Shown here: positions 33,303 to 41,381 of the stretch, one piece after another
Numbering within the stretch: the stretch's first letter is position 1
Layout of the letters: the number at the start of each line of letters is the position of its first letter
Source: Spirulina sp034932185
GTDB lineage: Bacteria > Cyanobacteriota > Cyanobacteriia > Cyanobacteriales > Spirulinaceae
Reading direction: 5' to 3'
Assembly (NCBI RefSeq): GCF_034932185.1
Contig: NZ_JAYGHW010000009.1
Location: forward strand, 1-64,000
DNA length: 64,000 nt
Notes under the pieces: model-generated
What the model was told of the DNA's origin: nothing
The model's input: the letters and a program-made list of their open reading frames with translations, nothing else
Database searches by the model: none
Position numbers and translations under genes: made by a program

Positions 33303-33788
33303 GTGATTATAGTTAGTAATACTTCACCAATTTCAAATTTAGCCAGCGTTGGACAATTAAACCTATTGCAAGAAATCTATGGAAAAATTCTGATTCCATC
33401 TGCGGTACGAGAGGAGTTATTGGATGAGCGGGCTGGGGAAACAGTGATCACAGCGGTTCAAGCAGCAACTTGGTTGGAAGTTCATTCAGTACAAAATCAA
33501 CAATTGGTTGCTGAGTTAATCACTCGTATTAATATTGGTGAGGCAGAGGCAATTGCACTGGCGGTTGAAGTGGGAGCGGGTCGATTATTAATTGATGAGC
33601 GGTTGGGTAGACAAGCTGCAAAAAATGTTGGTTTAAAAATCACTGGTGTTTTGGGAATTTTGCTATTTGCAAAACGCCTCAATTTAATTAGTGCGGTTAA
33701 GCCAATCATGAACGATTTGACCACTCAAGCAAATTTTAGAATCAGCAGCCAACTTTATGCAGATGTTTTACGTGAAGCAAACGAATAA
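33303..33788 (+). CDS. DUF3368 PIN-like toxin
   Basis: 161 residues of the DUF3368 family (PIN superfamily), usual partner of UPF0175 antitoxins. IIVSNTSPISNLASVGQLNLL at the start, IPSAVREEL, INIGEAEAIALAVEVGAGRLLIDERLGRQAAKNVGLKITGVLGILLFAK. In the first strand the usual Asp of S-D-T-S-P is Asn (V-S-N-T-S), a loss of one of the acidic PIN residues, while GEAEAIAL and IDERLGR are kept. It starts with GTG and directly follows the antitoxin. Confidence 0.92.
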   Translation: MIIVSNTSPISNLASVGQLNLLQEIYGKILIPSAVREELLDERAGETVITAVQAATWLEVHSVQNQQLVAELITRINIGEAEAIALAVEVGAGRLLIDERLGRQAAKNVGLKITGVLGILLFAKRLNLISAVKPIMNDLTTQANFRISSQLYADVLREANE

Positions 33789-33790
33789 TT

Positions 33791-33907
33791 TCATGATTTT
33801 GCTAACTCAATCAAAGCTTTGTGATATTTCTTGATGCCTCGTCGAGCCGCTGCGATTTTCTTCACAAAATCAGGGTTGTTGCTTGGAATTTTAACATTTA
33901 GAAGCAT
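33791..33907 (-). CDS. Small basic protein, 38 residues
   Basis: Short frame with a strong ribosome site: AAGGGAGGTGGTT immediately before the ATG at 33907. It reads MLLNVKIPSNNPDFVKKIAA then RRGIKKYHKALIELAKS, highly basic and probably helical. The longer reading of this frame (to 33982) lacks any such site. It is tail-to-tail with the DUF3368 gene. Function unknown; real translation is likely but not proven. Confidence 0.6.
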   Translation of the reverse strand: MLLNVKIPSNNPDFVKKIAAARRGIKKYHKALIELAKS

Positions 33908-34010
33908 AACCACCTCCCTTAAGTGAATCGCTATTGTGATCCTGATTATCTCCAATGTTACTACAAATTTTGTAACGCACAACCCTTGGTGATGACCTAG
34001 GATTAGGCCA

Positions 34011-34057
34011 GGGGGGAGCGATAGGTACGCTATCGCGGATCGCCCCCCCTTTTTTCA
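34011..34057 (+). terminator. Terminator hairpin between DUF3368 region and pgm
   Basis: Nested stem GGGGGG / CCCCCC enclosing GCGATAG-GTAC-GCTATCGC, followed on the plus strand by TTTTTT. Placed to end transcripts coming from the plus-strand toxin-antitoxin pair and to insulate pgm, which is convergent. Confidence 0.75.
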
Positions 34058-34060
34058 AAC

Positions 34061-35695
34061 TTAAGTAATCACCGTGGGGCGATCGCGCCCTGTGAATTCC
34101 TTAATTTTCGCCACCTGATCCGCCAAGGCAATTAAATCCCCTAACGCCACTTGGGTATCCTCGCCATGTTTAGCGGGGTCGGGTTCGTAACTTTCTAGAT
34201 AAACCCGCAACGTTGCCCCCTTGGTTCCTGTTCCTGAAAGACGGAACACAATGCGAGAGCCGTCGGTAAACCCGATGCGAACCCCTTGATTTTTGCTCAC
34301 ACTGCCATCTACCGGATCGGTGTAGCTGAAATTATCCGCATAATCCACCGTATAGCCTCCCAATGTTTGACCCGGTAACGTTGCCAATTGCACCTGCAAT
34401 TGCGCCATCAATTCGTTAGCGGGTTCCGAGGGAACTTCTTCATAATCATGGCGAGAATAGAAATTGCGGCCGTAGGTTTGCCAATGTTCCGCCACCAACT
34501 GCTCCACAGACTTACCCGTCACTGCTAACAAATTGAGCCAGAACAACACCGCCCATAGACCATCTTTTTCCCGCACATGGTTCGACCCCGTGCCGAAACT
34601 TTCCTCACCGCAAAGGGTCGCTTTTCCAGCATCGAGGAGATTGCCGAAAAACTTCCAGCCCGTGGGGGTTTCGTAGCAGTCGATCCCCAACTTAGCAGCA
34701 ACGCGATCAACGGCGGCACTGGTGGGCATCGATCGCGCCACCCCCGCTAATCCCCCCCGATACCCCGGTACTAATGTCGCATTCGCCGTCAGCACCGCCA
34801 AACTATCGCTAGGGGTAACGAAAAAGTGACGACCGAGAATCATATTGCGATCGCCATCCCCATCGGAAGCCGCCCCAAAATCCGGCGCATCCTCCCCAAA
34901 CAAAATCTCTACCAACTCATGGGCATAGACCAAATTGGGATCAGGATGCCCCTGGCCAAAATCCTCTAGGGGAACACCATTAATCACCGTCCCTGCCGGC
35001 GCACCCAATTGGGTTTCAAAAATCGCCTTCGCATAGGGGCCGGTGACGGCGTGCATTGAATCCACACAGAGCCGGAAATTCCCCGCCGCGATAAACTCAC
35101 GAATCCGGTCAAAATCGAATAATTCCGCCATCAACGCACTATAGGGCGCGACGGAATCCATCACCTCCACATCCATCGTCCCCAACTTAAACGAGCCGGG
35201 ACGATCCAGATTAATATCCCCCGCTGCGAGAATCTTATATTCGGTAATCGTTTTAGTACGGGCATAGATCGCCTCCGTCACCTTTTCCGGAGCCGGCCCC
35301 CCATTGCCAATGTTATACTTCACGCCAAAATCCCCCTCCGGGCCGCCGGGGTTATGGCTGGCGGAAAGGATGATCCCCCCAAAGGTTTGATATTTGCGAA
35401 TCAGGCAGGAGGTGGCGGGGGTGGAGAGGATGCCCCCCTGGCCGACGATGATCTTACCGATGCCATTGGCGGCGGCCATTTTCAAAATAATCTGAATCGC
35501 TTGGCGATTGTAATACCGACCATCGCCCCCGACAACGAGGGTTTGGCCTTCGCAGCCCTCTAGACTGTCAAAGATGGCTTGAATAAAATTTTCTAAATAG
35601 TGGGGTTGTTGAAAATCGGGGACGGATTTGCGCAGGCCCGATGTACCGGGCTTTTGATCCAGAAAAGGCGTAGTGGAAACAATCTGTAAATTCAT
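34061..35695 (-). CDS. pgm: Phosphoglucomutase
   Basis: 544-residue enzyme interconverting glucose-1-P and glucose-6-P, feeding glycogen and exopolysaccharide synthesis. N-terminal KPGTSGLRK, the phosphoserine loop GIILSASHNPGG (serine near residue 119), metal-binding DGDGDRN (near 279-285), sugar-binding GEESFGTG, and C-terminal phosphate loop RLSGTGTKGATLRVY. The layout is that of the alpha-D-phosphohexomutase PGM1-like type with about 545 residues. Start is clear. The upstream neighbour on the same strand is a Uma2 gene 65 bases away. Confidence 0.97.
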   Translation of the reverse strand: MNLQIVSTTPFLDQKPGTSGLRKSVPDFQQPHYLENFIQAIFDSLEGCEGQTLVVGGDGRYYNRQAIQIILKMAAANGIGKIIVGQGGILSTPATSCLIRKYQTFGGIILSASHNPGGPEGDFGVKYNIGNGGPAPEKVTEAIYARTKTITEYKILAAGDINLDRPGSFKLGTMDVEVMDSVAPYSALMAELFDFDRIREFIAAGNFRLCVDSMHAVTGPYAKAIFETQLGAPAGTVINGVPLEDFGQGHPDPNLVYAHELVEILFGEDAPDFGAASDGDGDRNMILGRHFFVTPSDSLAVLTANATLVPGYRGGLAGVARSMPTSAAVDRVAAKLGIDCYETPTGWKFFGNLLDAGKATLCGEESFGTGSNHVREKDGLWAVLFWLNLLAVTGKSVEQLVAEHWQTYGRNFYSRHDYEEVPSEPANELMAQLQVQLATLPGQTLGGYTVDYADNFSYTDPVDGSVSKNQGVRIGFTDGSRIVFRLSGTGTKGATLRVYLESYEPDPAKHGEDTQVALGDLIALADQVAKIKEFTGRDRPTVIT

Positions 35696-35761
35696 AGGGT
35701 TGGGGGTGCAGACTTCACGACTACTTATATCATCGTTAGTTGCCCCTATTGCCCCAGGGCA

Positions 35762-36337
35762 TCAACCCGCCAGGATTTGAGCAGCGGTGAGGGGGAGATC
35801 TCCCAAGCTGGGGGAATGGAAAGGCGTATCTCCTTGGTAGGTTGCCGCTTCATAGAAACCATCCACCCATTCCAAACAGACGATCTGTTCCAACTGGGGA
35901 TCAATAATCCAATATTCCGGAATCCCCCGCGCCCCGTATTCGGAACGTTTGTAGCGATAGTCGCGGTCGCTATTTTCCTTCCCCGGTGAGACCACCTCCA
36001 CCACGAGAGCCGGGGGTGGTAGGTCAATGGTGATGGTTGCCCGCGTTGCCCCGCTCAGGCTCAGGGCCAACTCTTCTGAGAGCACCGTTAGATCCGGAAT
36101 TCGCACCGTTGCCCTTGCCCCCGTCACGACCAATTCCATCCCCATCCGTAGCCGTTGGGAGGGGATGCCCTGCTGTAACAGGAGAGCAAAAAGCAGGGAG
36201 GTAATCCGTTGATGGCGATCGCTCGCAGGGGGTATAGGCAGCAGTTGACCGGCTTCTAGTTCAGCAAAGGGTTGATCAGCAATGTCCTGCTCAAAATAAG
36301 CGGTTAAGGTGAGGAGAGGGGGAGAAGCAATAACCAT
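35762..36337 (-). CDS. Uma2-family putative endonuclease (DUF820)
   Basis: 191 residues; intact Uma2 signature: LTLTAYFEQDIADQPFAELEAGQLLPIPPASDRHQ, GMELVVTGARATVRIPDLTVLS with the PD motif, ALVVEVVSPGKENSDRDYRYKRSEYGARGIPEYWIIDPQ with E-V-V-S-P and the Y-x-G-I-x-E-Y-W-I-I-D-P block. Unlike the copy at 18264 it keeps the E-V-x-S motif, so it looks catalytically intact. The ATG at 36337 is preferred over an upstream TTG at 36349. Confidence 0.93.
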   Translation of the reverse strand: MVIASPPLLTLTAYFEQDIADQPFAELEAGQLLPIPPASDRHQRITSLLFALLLQQGIPSQRLRMGMELVVTGARATVRIPDLTVLSEELALSLSGATRATITIDLPPPALVVEVVSPGKENSDRDYRYKRSEYGARGIPEYWIIDPQLEQIVCLEWVDGFYEAATYQGDTPFHSPSLGDLPLTAAQILAG

Positions 36338-36383
36338 GATTGATCTCAAAAATGGAGCCTATCCCCCTTGTTGTAACATCCTG

Positions 36384-36408
36384 TAGGGGCATAAAATTTT
36401 TCGCCCTC
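36384..36408. repeat. Short copy of the TAGGGGCG palindromic repeat
   Basis: TAGGGGCATAAAATTTTTCGCCCTCC between the Uma2 and aldo/keto reductase genes. It lacks the central GTAAGCCTGCCGGAGGC segment found in long copies, so it is an internally deleted variant like that at 50916-50939. Confidence 0.65.
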
Positions 36409-36424
36409 CCCGATGTTCTCCCCC

Positions 36425-37378
36425 CTAACCCCGCTCATAGGAATAAACATCCCCAGATTGAGGGATCAGTTGGCGGGCCGTATCCGAAAGGGTTTGCAGA
36501 TCAGCGGCGGCAATGGGGCGATCGAGGGCCTCCATATTTTGCTGAATTTGTTGGCGGTTCGTCGTCAGACCCGTAATGATGGGCCCCACACCGGGCTGAT
36601 GGTGGAGCCATTGGAGGGCAACTTGGGCAATGGTGAGGTTGTAACCCTTGGCGATCTTCGCCATCACCTTTAACAAACTTTGCACCCCCGGCCAGCCCCC
36701 ATGTTGAGCAATCATTGTGGTGTAGTGGAATGTGCGGCCATGATCCATCTTTTGAGGGGGCTGTTGCTCAAACTTGAGGAATTGATCCGAAAGAAACCCC
36801 CCCGCAAGAGAACCGTAGGGTAGGATCGTAATCCCCTGCGCTAAACAGAGGGCTTGCATCGATGCTTCCACCCGGCGATCGATCAAACTGTATTGCACCT
36901 GATGGGTTTGGATCGGCGCATATTTCAGAGCCTGTTTCAACATCGGCGTGGAAAAGTTCGTCACCCCCAATTGACGGATTTTCCCCTGGGCTTGGTAGGT
37001 GCAGAGCTTTTCCCACAGGGGCGCAAAATCCAGTTGGGGATTATGCCAATGAACTTGGACATTATCAAGATAGTCCCGTTGGAGGTTGCGGAGGGAATTT
37101 TCCAGCTTGTATTGAATGTGTTGGGCGGTGGGGGCTTCGTCGAAAAAGACCATTTTCGTCAAAATGCGGCAATCATCCCGGCCCTTGAGGCATTGCCCTA
37201 GGAGTTTTTCGCTGCGGCCATAGATATCGGCGGTGTCAAAACTGTTCACTCCCCAAGCGAGGTATGTATCAATACTGCGCTGGATTTCAGCAACGGGAAG
37301 ACTGAGCCAACAGCGGTCGTCCAGTTGCCAGCAACCCAGGATGAACTGATTTTGACGGGGAGAGGAAACCATGGTCAT
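36425..37378 (-). CDS. Aldo/keto reductase
   Basis: 317-residue NADPH-dependent oxidoreductase with the (beta/alpha)8 fold. FDTADIYGRSEKLLGQCL contains the catalytic aspartate and tyrosine (D..Y), LTKM the lysine, VQVHWHNP the histidine, and VALQWLHHQPGVGPIITGLTTNRQQIQQNM the cofactor-binding end. Substrate unknown. It belongs to the general-stress-type AKR set common in cyanobacteria. Confidence 0.93.
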   Translation of the reverse strand: MTMVSSPRQNQFILGCWQLDDRCWLSLPVAEIQRSIDTYLAWGVNSFDTADIYGRSEKLLGQCLKGRDDCRILTKMVFFDEAPTAQHIQYKLENSLRNLQRDYLDNVQVHWHNPQLDFAPLWEKLCTYQAQGKIRQLGVTNFSTPMLKQALKYAPIQTHQVQYSLIDRRVEASMQALCLAQGITILPYGSLAGGFLSDQFLKFEQQPPQKMDHGRTFHYTTMIAQHGGWPGVQSLLKVMAKIAKGYNLTIAQVALQWLHHQPGVGPIITGLTTNRQQIQQNMEALDRPIAAADLQTLSDTARQLIPQSGDVYSYERG

Positions 37379-37411
37379 ATCGCGAGAATCTCAGAGGGGA
37401 GGGAGCGGCGC

Positions 37412-37849
37412 TTAGGGATTGGATGTAGATGATTCGCCCGCACCGGCATTAAAGAGATCTAAGGGCAAATGGCCGTAAGTTCCATTGACCAGATCGTCCT
37501 CGGATTGACAGGAGACTAAAACGCCGCGATATTCTCCTTCGTAGGGTTCGGCGTAGTGCTTTTGGCTGCTGCCGATGAATTTGATATAAACCGGCGTGGA
37601 GTCCGAGGCCATGGCTTGCCAGTCAAAATTAACGGGATAGCCACAGGCGGCCAGATAGCTGGCGAGGGCTTGATAGCCCTGTTGGGCATGGTCGGCACAG
37701 ATTCCAAAGTTTTCTCCTTCGGAAGCTTCGACAATCTGCAAGATTGCATTCTGGAGAGCTTGCCGTTCATCATCGGAGGTGATCTGCTTTTGCTCCACAC
37801 AACTGTATTGATTGAGAAGTTGGCGGGCTGCCGTCAGCGAGGGGGACAT
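37412..37849 (-). CDS. DUF1824 protein
   Basis: About 145 residues of the cyanobacterial DUF1824 family (PF08854), structure known but role not. Signature YPVNFDWQAM..STPVYIKFIGSSQKHY and EYRGVLVSCQSEDD followed by NGTYGHLPLDLF. The ATG at 37849 (MSPSLTAARQLLNQYSC) is preferred over 37894. Divergent from ccsA with about 150 bases between. Confidence 0.9.
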   Translation of the reverse strand: MSPSLTAARQLLNQYSCVEQKQITSDDERQALQNAILQIVEASEGENFGICADHAQQGYQALASYLAACGYPVNFDWQAMASDSTPVYIKFIGSSQKHYAEPYEGEYRGVLVSCQSEDDLVNGTYGHLPLDLFNAGAGESSTSNP

Positions 37850-37999
37850 AGGATGGGGTTGAGACTCCAAAGAATTGGCTCGATGATTCAGCATACAACG
37901 CTTTTCCTCCCTCAGGATAGCTCTGAGCTAGGGAGAAAGGGGAAACGCTTTGAGCTATCATAAACAGGCCCATCCTGCCGCTGTCTCCCCTGGAGGACA

Positions 38000-39022
38000 A
38001 TGGTAGAGTCTGCCCTGGTTGAAGTTATGGATTTAATTGGTTTACAACATACCCTCGATAACAGTGCTTTTGCTGTGCTGTTGGTGACGATGCTGCTCTA
38101 CTGGGCCGGGGCGGCCTTTCCCCAAATCCCCTATTTGAAGAGTTTAGGGACAGCGGGGATGGTGAGCGCGAATTTGGCGATCGCCTGTCTCCTCGGTGCT
38201 CGCTGGCTTGAAGCGGGCTATTTCCCCTTGAGCAATCTCTATGAATCCCTCTTTTTCCTCGCTTGGGGGATCACCGCCATGCACCTCCTGGCGGAAAACA
38301 TGATGCGATCGCCCCTCGTCGGCGTATTCACCGCCCCCCTCGCCATGGGGATCACCGCCTTTGCTGCCCTCACCCTCCCCCCGGAAATGCAACAGGCCGA
38401 ACCCCTGGTTCCCGCCCTCAAATCCAACTGGCTCATGATGCACGTCAGCATCATGATGATCAGTTATGCCACGCTGATGGTGGGGGCAATGCTGGCCATT
38501 GCCTTTTTAATTTGGACCAAAGGCGAAGCGATTACGCTCCATGGCAGTTCCTACGGGGGCGGGAGCGATCGCGATAACGTGGGCGATCGCCTCCGGGAAC
38601 TCTCCGCCCAATCCCTCAACCTGGAACCCACCCCCTCCCAGGGCGGCACCGCCACCGCCACACTCCCCGCCGTCACCACCACCACCCTCTCCCCCCAACG
38701 CCTCAACATTGCCGCCACCCTCGATAACCTCAGCTATCGGATCATCGGCCTAGGCTTTCCCCTCCTCACCATCGGCATCATTGCCGGAGCCGTCTGGGCC
38801 AATGAAGCCTGGGGTTCCTACTGGAGTTGGGATCCCAAAGAAACCTGGGCCTTGATCACCTGGCTCGTTTTTGCCGCCTATCTCCACGCCCGGATCACCA
38901 AAGGCTGGCAGGGCCGCAAGCCCGCCATCTTAGCCGCTAGTGGTTTTGTCGTCGTCTGGATTTGCTATCTTGGGGTGAATTTGCTAGGAAAAGGGTTGCA
39001 TTCCTACGGATGGTTTTTCTAG
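38000..39022 (+). CDS. ccsA: Cytochrome c biogenesis protein CcsA (Ycf5)
   Basis: 340-residue membrane protein of system II cytochrome c maturation, which carries heme to the lumenal side for ligation to c-type cytochromes such as cytochrome f. About eight helices; the tryptophan-rich WWD-type motif WGSYWSWDPKETWALITW (near residues 271-288) and conserved histidines (MHVSIMMISY, AAYLHARIT, LHSYGWFF) are visible. GGAGG sits 5-8 bases before the ATG. A Thr/Pro-rich linker (near 195-235, TATLPAVTTTTLSPQ) is probably a cytoplasmic loop. The partner Ccs1/Ycf44 is not in the window. Confidence 0.96.
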   Translation: MVESALVEVMDLIGLQHTLDNSAFAVLLVTMLLYWAGAAFPQIPYLKSLGTAGMVSANLAIACLLGARWLEAGYFPLSNLYESLFFLAWGITAMHLLAENMMRSPLVGVFTAPLAMGITAFAALTLPPEMQQAEPLVPALKSNWLMMHVSIMMISYATLMVGAMLAIAFLIWTKGEAITLHGSSYGGGSDRDNVGDRLRELSAQSLNLEPTPSQGGTATATLPAVTTTTLSPQRLNIAATLDNLSYRIIGLGFPLLTIGIIAGAVWANEAWGSYWSWDPKETWALITWLVFAAYLHARITKGWQGRKPAILAASGFVVVWICYLGVNLLGKGLHSYGWFF

Positions 39023-39162
39023 GGTGAGAAAAAAATCGACCCTGTTTGATCGCAGTGGGAGAATTTCACCCTAAACTTTTAGGCAATGTCCCTTTAATAT
39101 GGTGTCCCTGTCCAAATCCGGCAGGTTAACGAGAAACGCTTAACCAGTGGAGTAAAAGAACT

Positions 39163-40404
39163 GTGGAAAATCGCTTTGAACCCCTTGATGGAGATGAGGT
39201 GCTTTCGGTTGATGAGTCTTTCCAGATCCTCATCGGTCATCGCACCTTTCGTGTTGGTGAAATTGCCACGGCCTTAAAAACCCAACTCTTAGAGTATGGG
39301 ATAGGTGGCATCACCACAGAGAAAGAAGGGTGGTTCAACCCCGATGGTATCCCCTGCGAAGCCCTGAAATTTGGGGCCAGTCGTTGGCTCAAGGGTAGAG
39401 TCAAAATTAGTATTGATTTCTGCCCCGATTCGGTTCAAACCCCCAGTCGTCCCCCCGCAACAGCTACAACACCAGTGGTTGCCCCTAAACCGGCGGTAAC
39501 GGTTGCCCCCCCTGTTACTGATGAATTGGTGACGGCCAATCTTGAACCGGACATACCAGAGGATGATCTCCTCGAAGCCGTGACCATGGCAGCGCCAGAG
39601 CCGGAACTCGATGAAGTGGAAACGGAGAGTGAGGCGGAAACGGAAGATTGGTTAGCAGCGACGGATGCCACCGAAGAATTAGTCATTGATGGGGGTTTGG
39701 AAACCCTGGAGGATGAGCCGGTGGCGGCAGATCAAGCGGCGGCGGAATTTTGGGATGAAGCTGATGATGATGAACTGGATTTCACCCCTGAAGCTGAGGA
39801 TGAGCTTGACTTGACCGTTGGCGGCGATGCAGATTTTGGGGAAGATCTCGATTTTGCAGCGGCGGCTGAGGAGGAGGGCTTTGGCGATGAGTTAGATGAT
39901 TTTGATCTTGGGGAGGAATCGGCTCCAGCGGCTGCCACCACAGCGGCGGAGGAAGAAGATCTTTTTGGCGTAGATGGTGAGGATGATCCCTTTGGTGAGG
40001 ATGATCCCTTTGGGGAGGATCTCGAAATTGAAGAAGCGAGCGATGCTCTTGTTGATGATGTCTTTGAAAATGCACCGACAAATCTGACCGCTGAAGATGG
40101 TGATGACTTTGACCTTGGCGGTGACATTTTCGGCAGTGATGAGCTAGGAGCAGAGGATGATGGTACGGGTGATGATAGTTTGTTCGATATTTCTGACGAA
40201 GATGAGTTTGAAGCGGGGGTAGCCGCCTCCGGTGAGGAGGTGATTGCCCTGGAGGATGCGGAGGATATTTTTGGGGAGGATGATGATACGGATTGGGGCC
40301 TCTCCGGTGATGATGAGGATGATCTCTTCGGCACGACAGTACCCGGCGATAAGGGTGAAGATGTGATTGCAGATATCTGGCAGGATATTGATGAACTGAG
40401 TTGA
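39163..40404 (+). CDS. KGK-domain protein with a very acidic low-complexity tail
   Basis: 413 residues starting at GTG, with GGAG about 11 bases upstream. Residues 1-90 match the cyanobacterial KGK family (PF08872): DEVLSVDESFQILIGHRTF, EGWFNPDGIPCEALKFG and WLKGRVKISIDFCPD. From about residue 125 onward it is Asp/Glu-rich with repeated blocks such as DDPFGED (twice near 40000), EADDDELDF and EDDLFG, and almost no basic residues; this part is probably disordered. The stop overlaps the tilS start (TGATG), giving translational coupling. The role of KGK proteins is unknown. Confidence 0.82.
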   Translation: MENRFEPLDGDEVLSVDESFQILIGHRTFRVGEIATALKTQLLEYGIGGITTEKEGWFNPDGIPCEALKFGASRWLKGRVKISIDFCPDSVQTPSRPPATATTPVVAPKPAVTVAPPVTDELVTANLEPDIPEDDLLEAVTMAAPEPELDEVETESEAETEDWLAATDATEELVIDGGLETLEDEPVAADQAAAEFWDEADDDELDFTPEAEDELDLTVGGDADFGEDLDFAAAAEEEGFGDELDDFDLGEESAPAAATTAAEEEDLFGVDGEDDPFGEDDPFGEDLEIEEASDALVDDVFENAPTNLTAEDGDDFDLGGDIFGSDELGAEDDGTGDDSLFDISDEDEFEAGVAASGEEVIALEDAEDIFGEDDDTDWGLSGDDEDDLFGTTVPGDKGEDVIADIWQDIDELS

Positions 40405-41381
40405 TGGTGTGGAGTGATCTCCATTGTCGGATTGATCAGGCGTTTCGCCAGCGATCGCTCCTCCCCCCCGGCGCTACCCTGCTGTTAGCGGTGTCCGGTG
40501 GTCAAGATTCCCTCTGTCTGTTGAAACTTTGTGTAGATCTGCAACCCCGCTGGGGCTGGCGGTTGGGGGTTGCCCATTGTGATCATCGTTGGCCCAGCGA
40601 TGGGGGGATTGCGGCCCATGTGGCGGCGATCGCCCAGACCTACCAACTCCCCTATTATCAAGCGACGGCGGACAACCTCCCCCAAACCGAAGCCGCCGCG
40701 AGGGCCTGGCGTTATCAAGCCCTGACCGAGATTGCTCAAACAGAAGGTTATGGGGCGATCGCCACCGGCCACACCCAGAGCGATCGTGCCGAAACCGTCC
40801 TCTACAACCTGATCCGGGGGGCTGGCCTCACCGGCCTCGCCACGCTCCCCTGGCAACGCCCCCTCACCGATACCATCCAACTGATCCGCCCCCTCCTCAC
40901 CACCACCCGCGCTGAAACCGGGGAATTTTGCCAACGCCATCACCTCCCGGTGTGGGAAGATGCCCTCAATCAAAACCGCCATTATCGCCGCAATCGTCTC
41001 CGCCTCGACATCTTCCCCCAACTGCGTCAGGAATTTAACCCCCAAGTGGATCGCGCCATGGCCCAAACAGCGGAACTCCTCACCAGCGATCGCGACTATC
41101 TTGAGCAACAAACCGCCCAACTCTGGCAAGCCAGCTACAGCCCACATCCTCCCCAGCTAGCCCGGCCCATCCTCGCCCAGAGCCATCTCGCCCTCCAACG
41201 GCGAGTTTTGCGCCAATTTTGCCAATGCCACCTCCCCAGAGCCATCACCTTTGCCCAAATCGAAGCATTGCTCCCCCTGCTCACCGCCCCCCAAAGCAGC
41301 CAAAGCAGCACATTGCCAGGGCAATTCATCCTTAGGGTTGAGGGGGATTGGCTGCGCCTGGTTGGTAGTAGGCATGGCTAA
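40404..41381 (+). CDS. tilS: TilS, tRNA(Ile)-lysidine synthetase
   Basis: Essential enzyme that converts C34 to lysidine in tRNA-Ile(CAU), changing AUG decoding to AUA. 325 residues: PP-loop ATP-binding LLAVSGGQDSLCLLKL (near 24-39), WRYQALTEIAQTEGYGAIATGHTQSDRAETVLYNLIRGAGLTGL with the characteristic H-T-x-x-D-x-x-E, then RPLL, and HYRRNRLRLDIFPQLR. It is the short form lacking a full C-terminal domain, usual in cyanobacteria. It starts within the stop of the KGK gene. Its last 50 bases overlap the convergent ygfZ-like gene. Confidence 0.97.
   Translation: MVWSDLHCRIDQAFRQRSLLPPGATLLLAVSGGQDSLCLLKLCVDLQPRWGWRLGVAHCDHRWPSDGGIAAHVAAIAQTYQLPYYQATADNLPQTEAAARAWRYQALTEIAQTEGYGAIATGHTQSDRAETVLYNLIRGAGLTGLATLPWQRPLTDTIQLIRPLLTTTRAETGEFCQRHHLPVWEDALNQNRHYRRNRLRLDIFPQLRQEFNPQVDRAMAQTAELLTSDRDYLEQQTAQLWQASYSPHPPQLARPILAQSHLALQRRVLRQFCQCHLPRAITFAQIEALLPLLTAPQSSQSSTLPGQFILRVEGDWLRLVGSRHG

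Noticed and set aside
39732..40424. 230-residue Ser-rich frame antisense to the KGK protein
   Set aside because: Mirror image of the GAT/GAG-rich acidic tail, giving poly-Ser; no ribosome site or motif.
40485..41147. 220-residue open frame on the minus strand inside tilS
   Set aside because: tilS on the other strand has all catalytic motifs; the antisense frame is open only because of GC-rich codon use.
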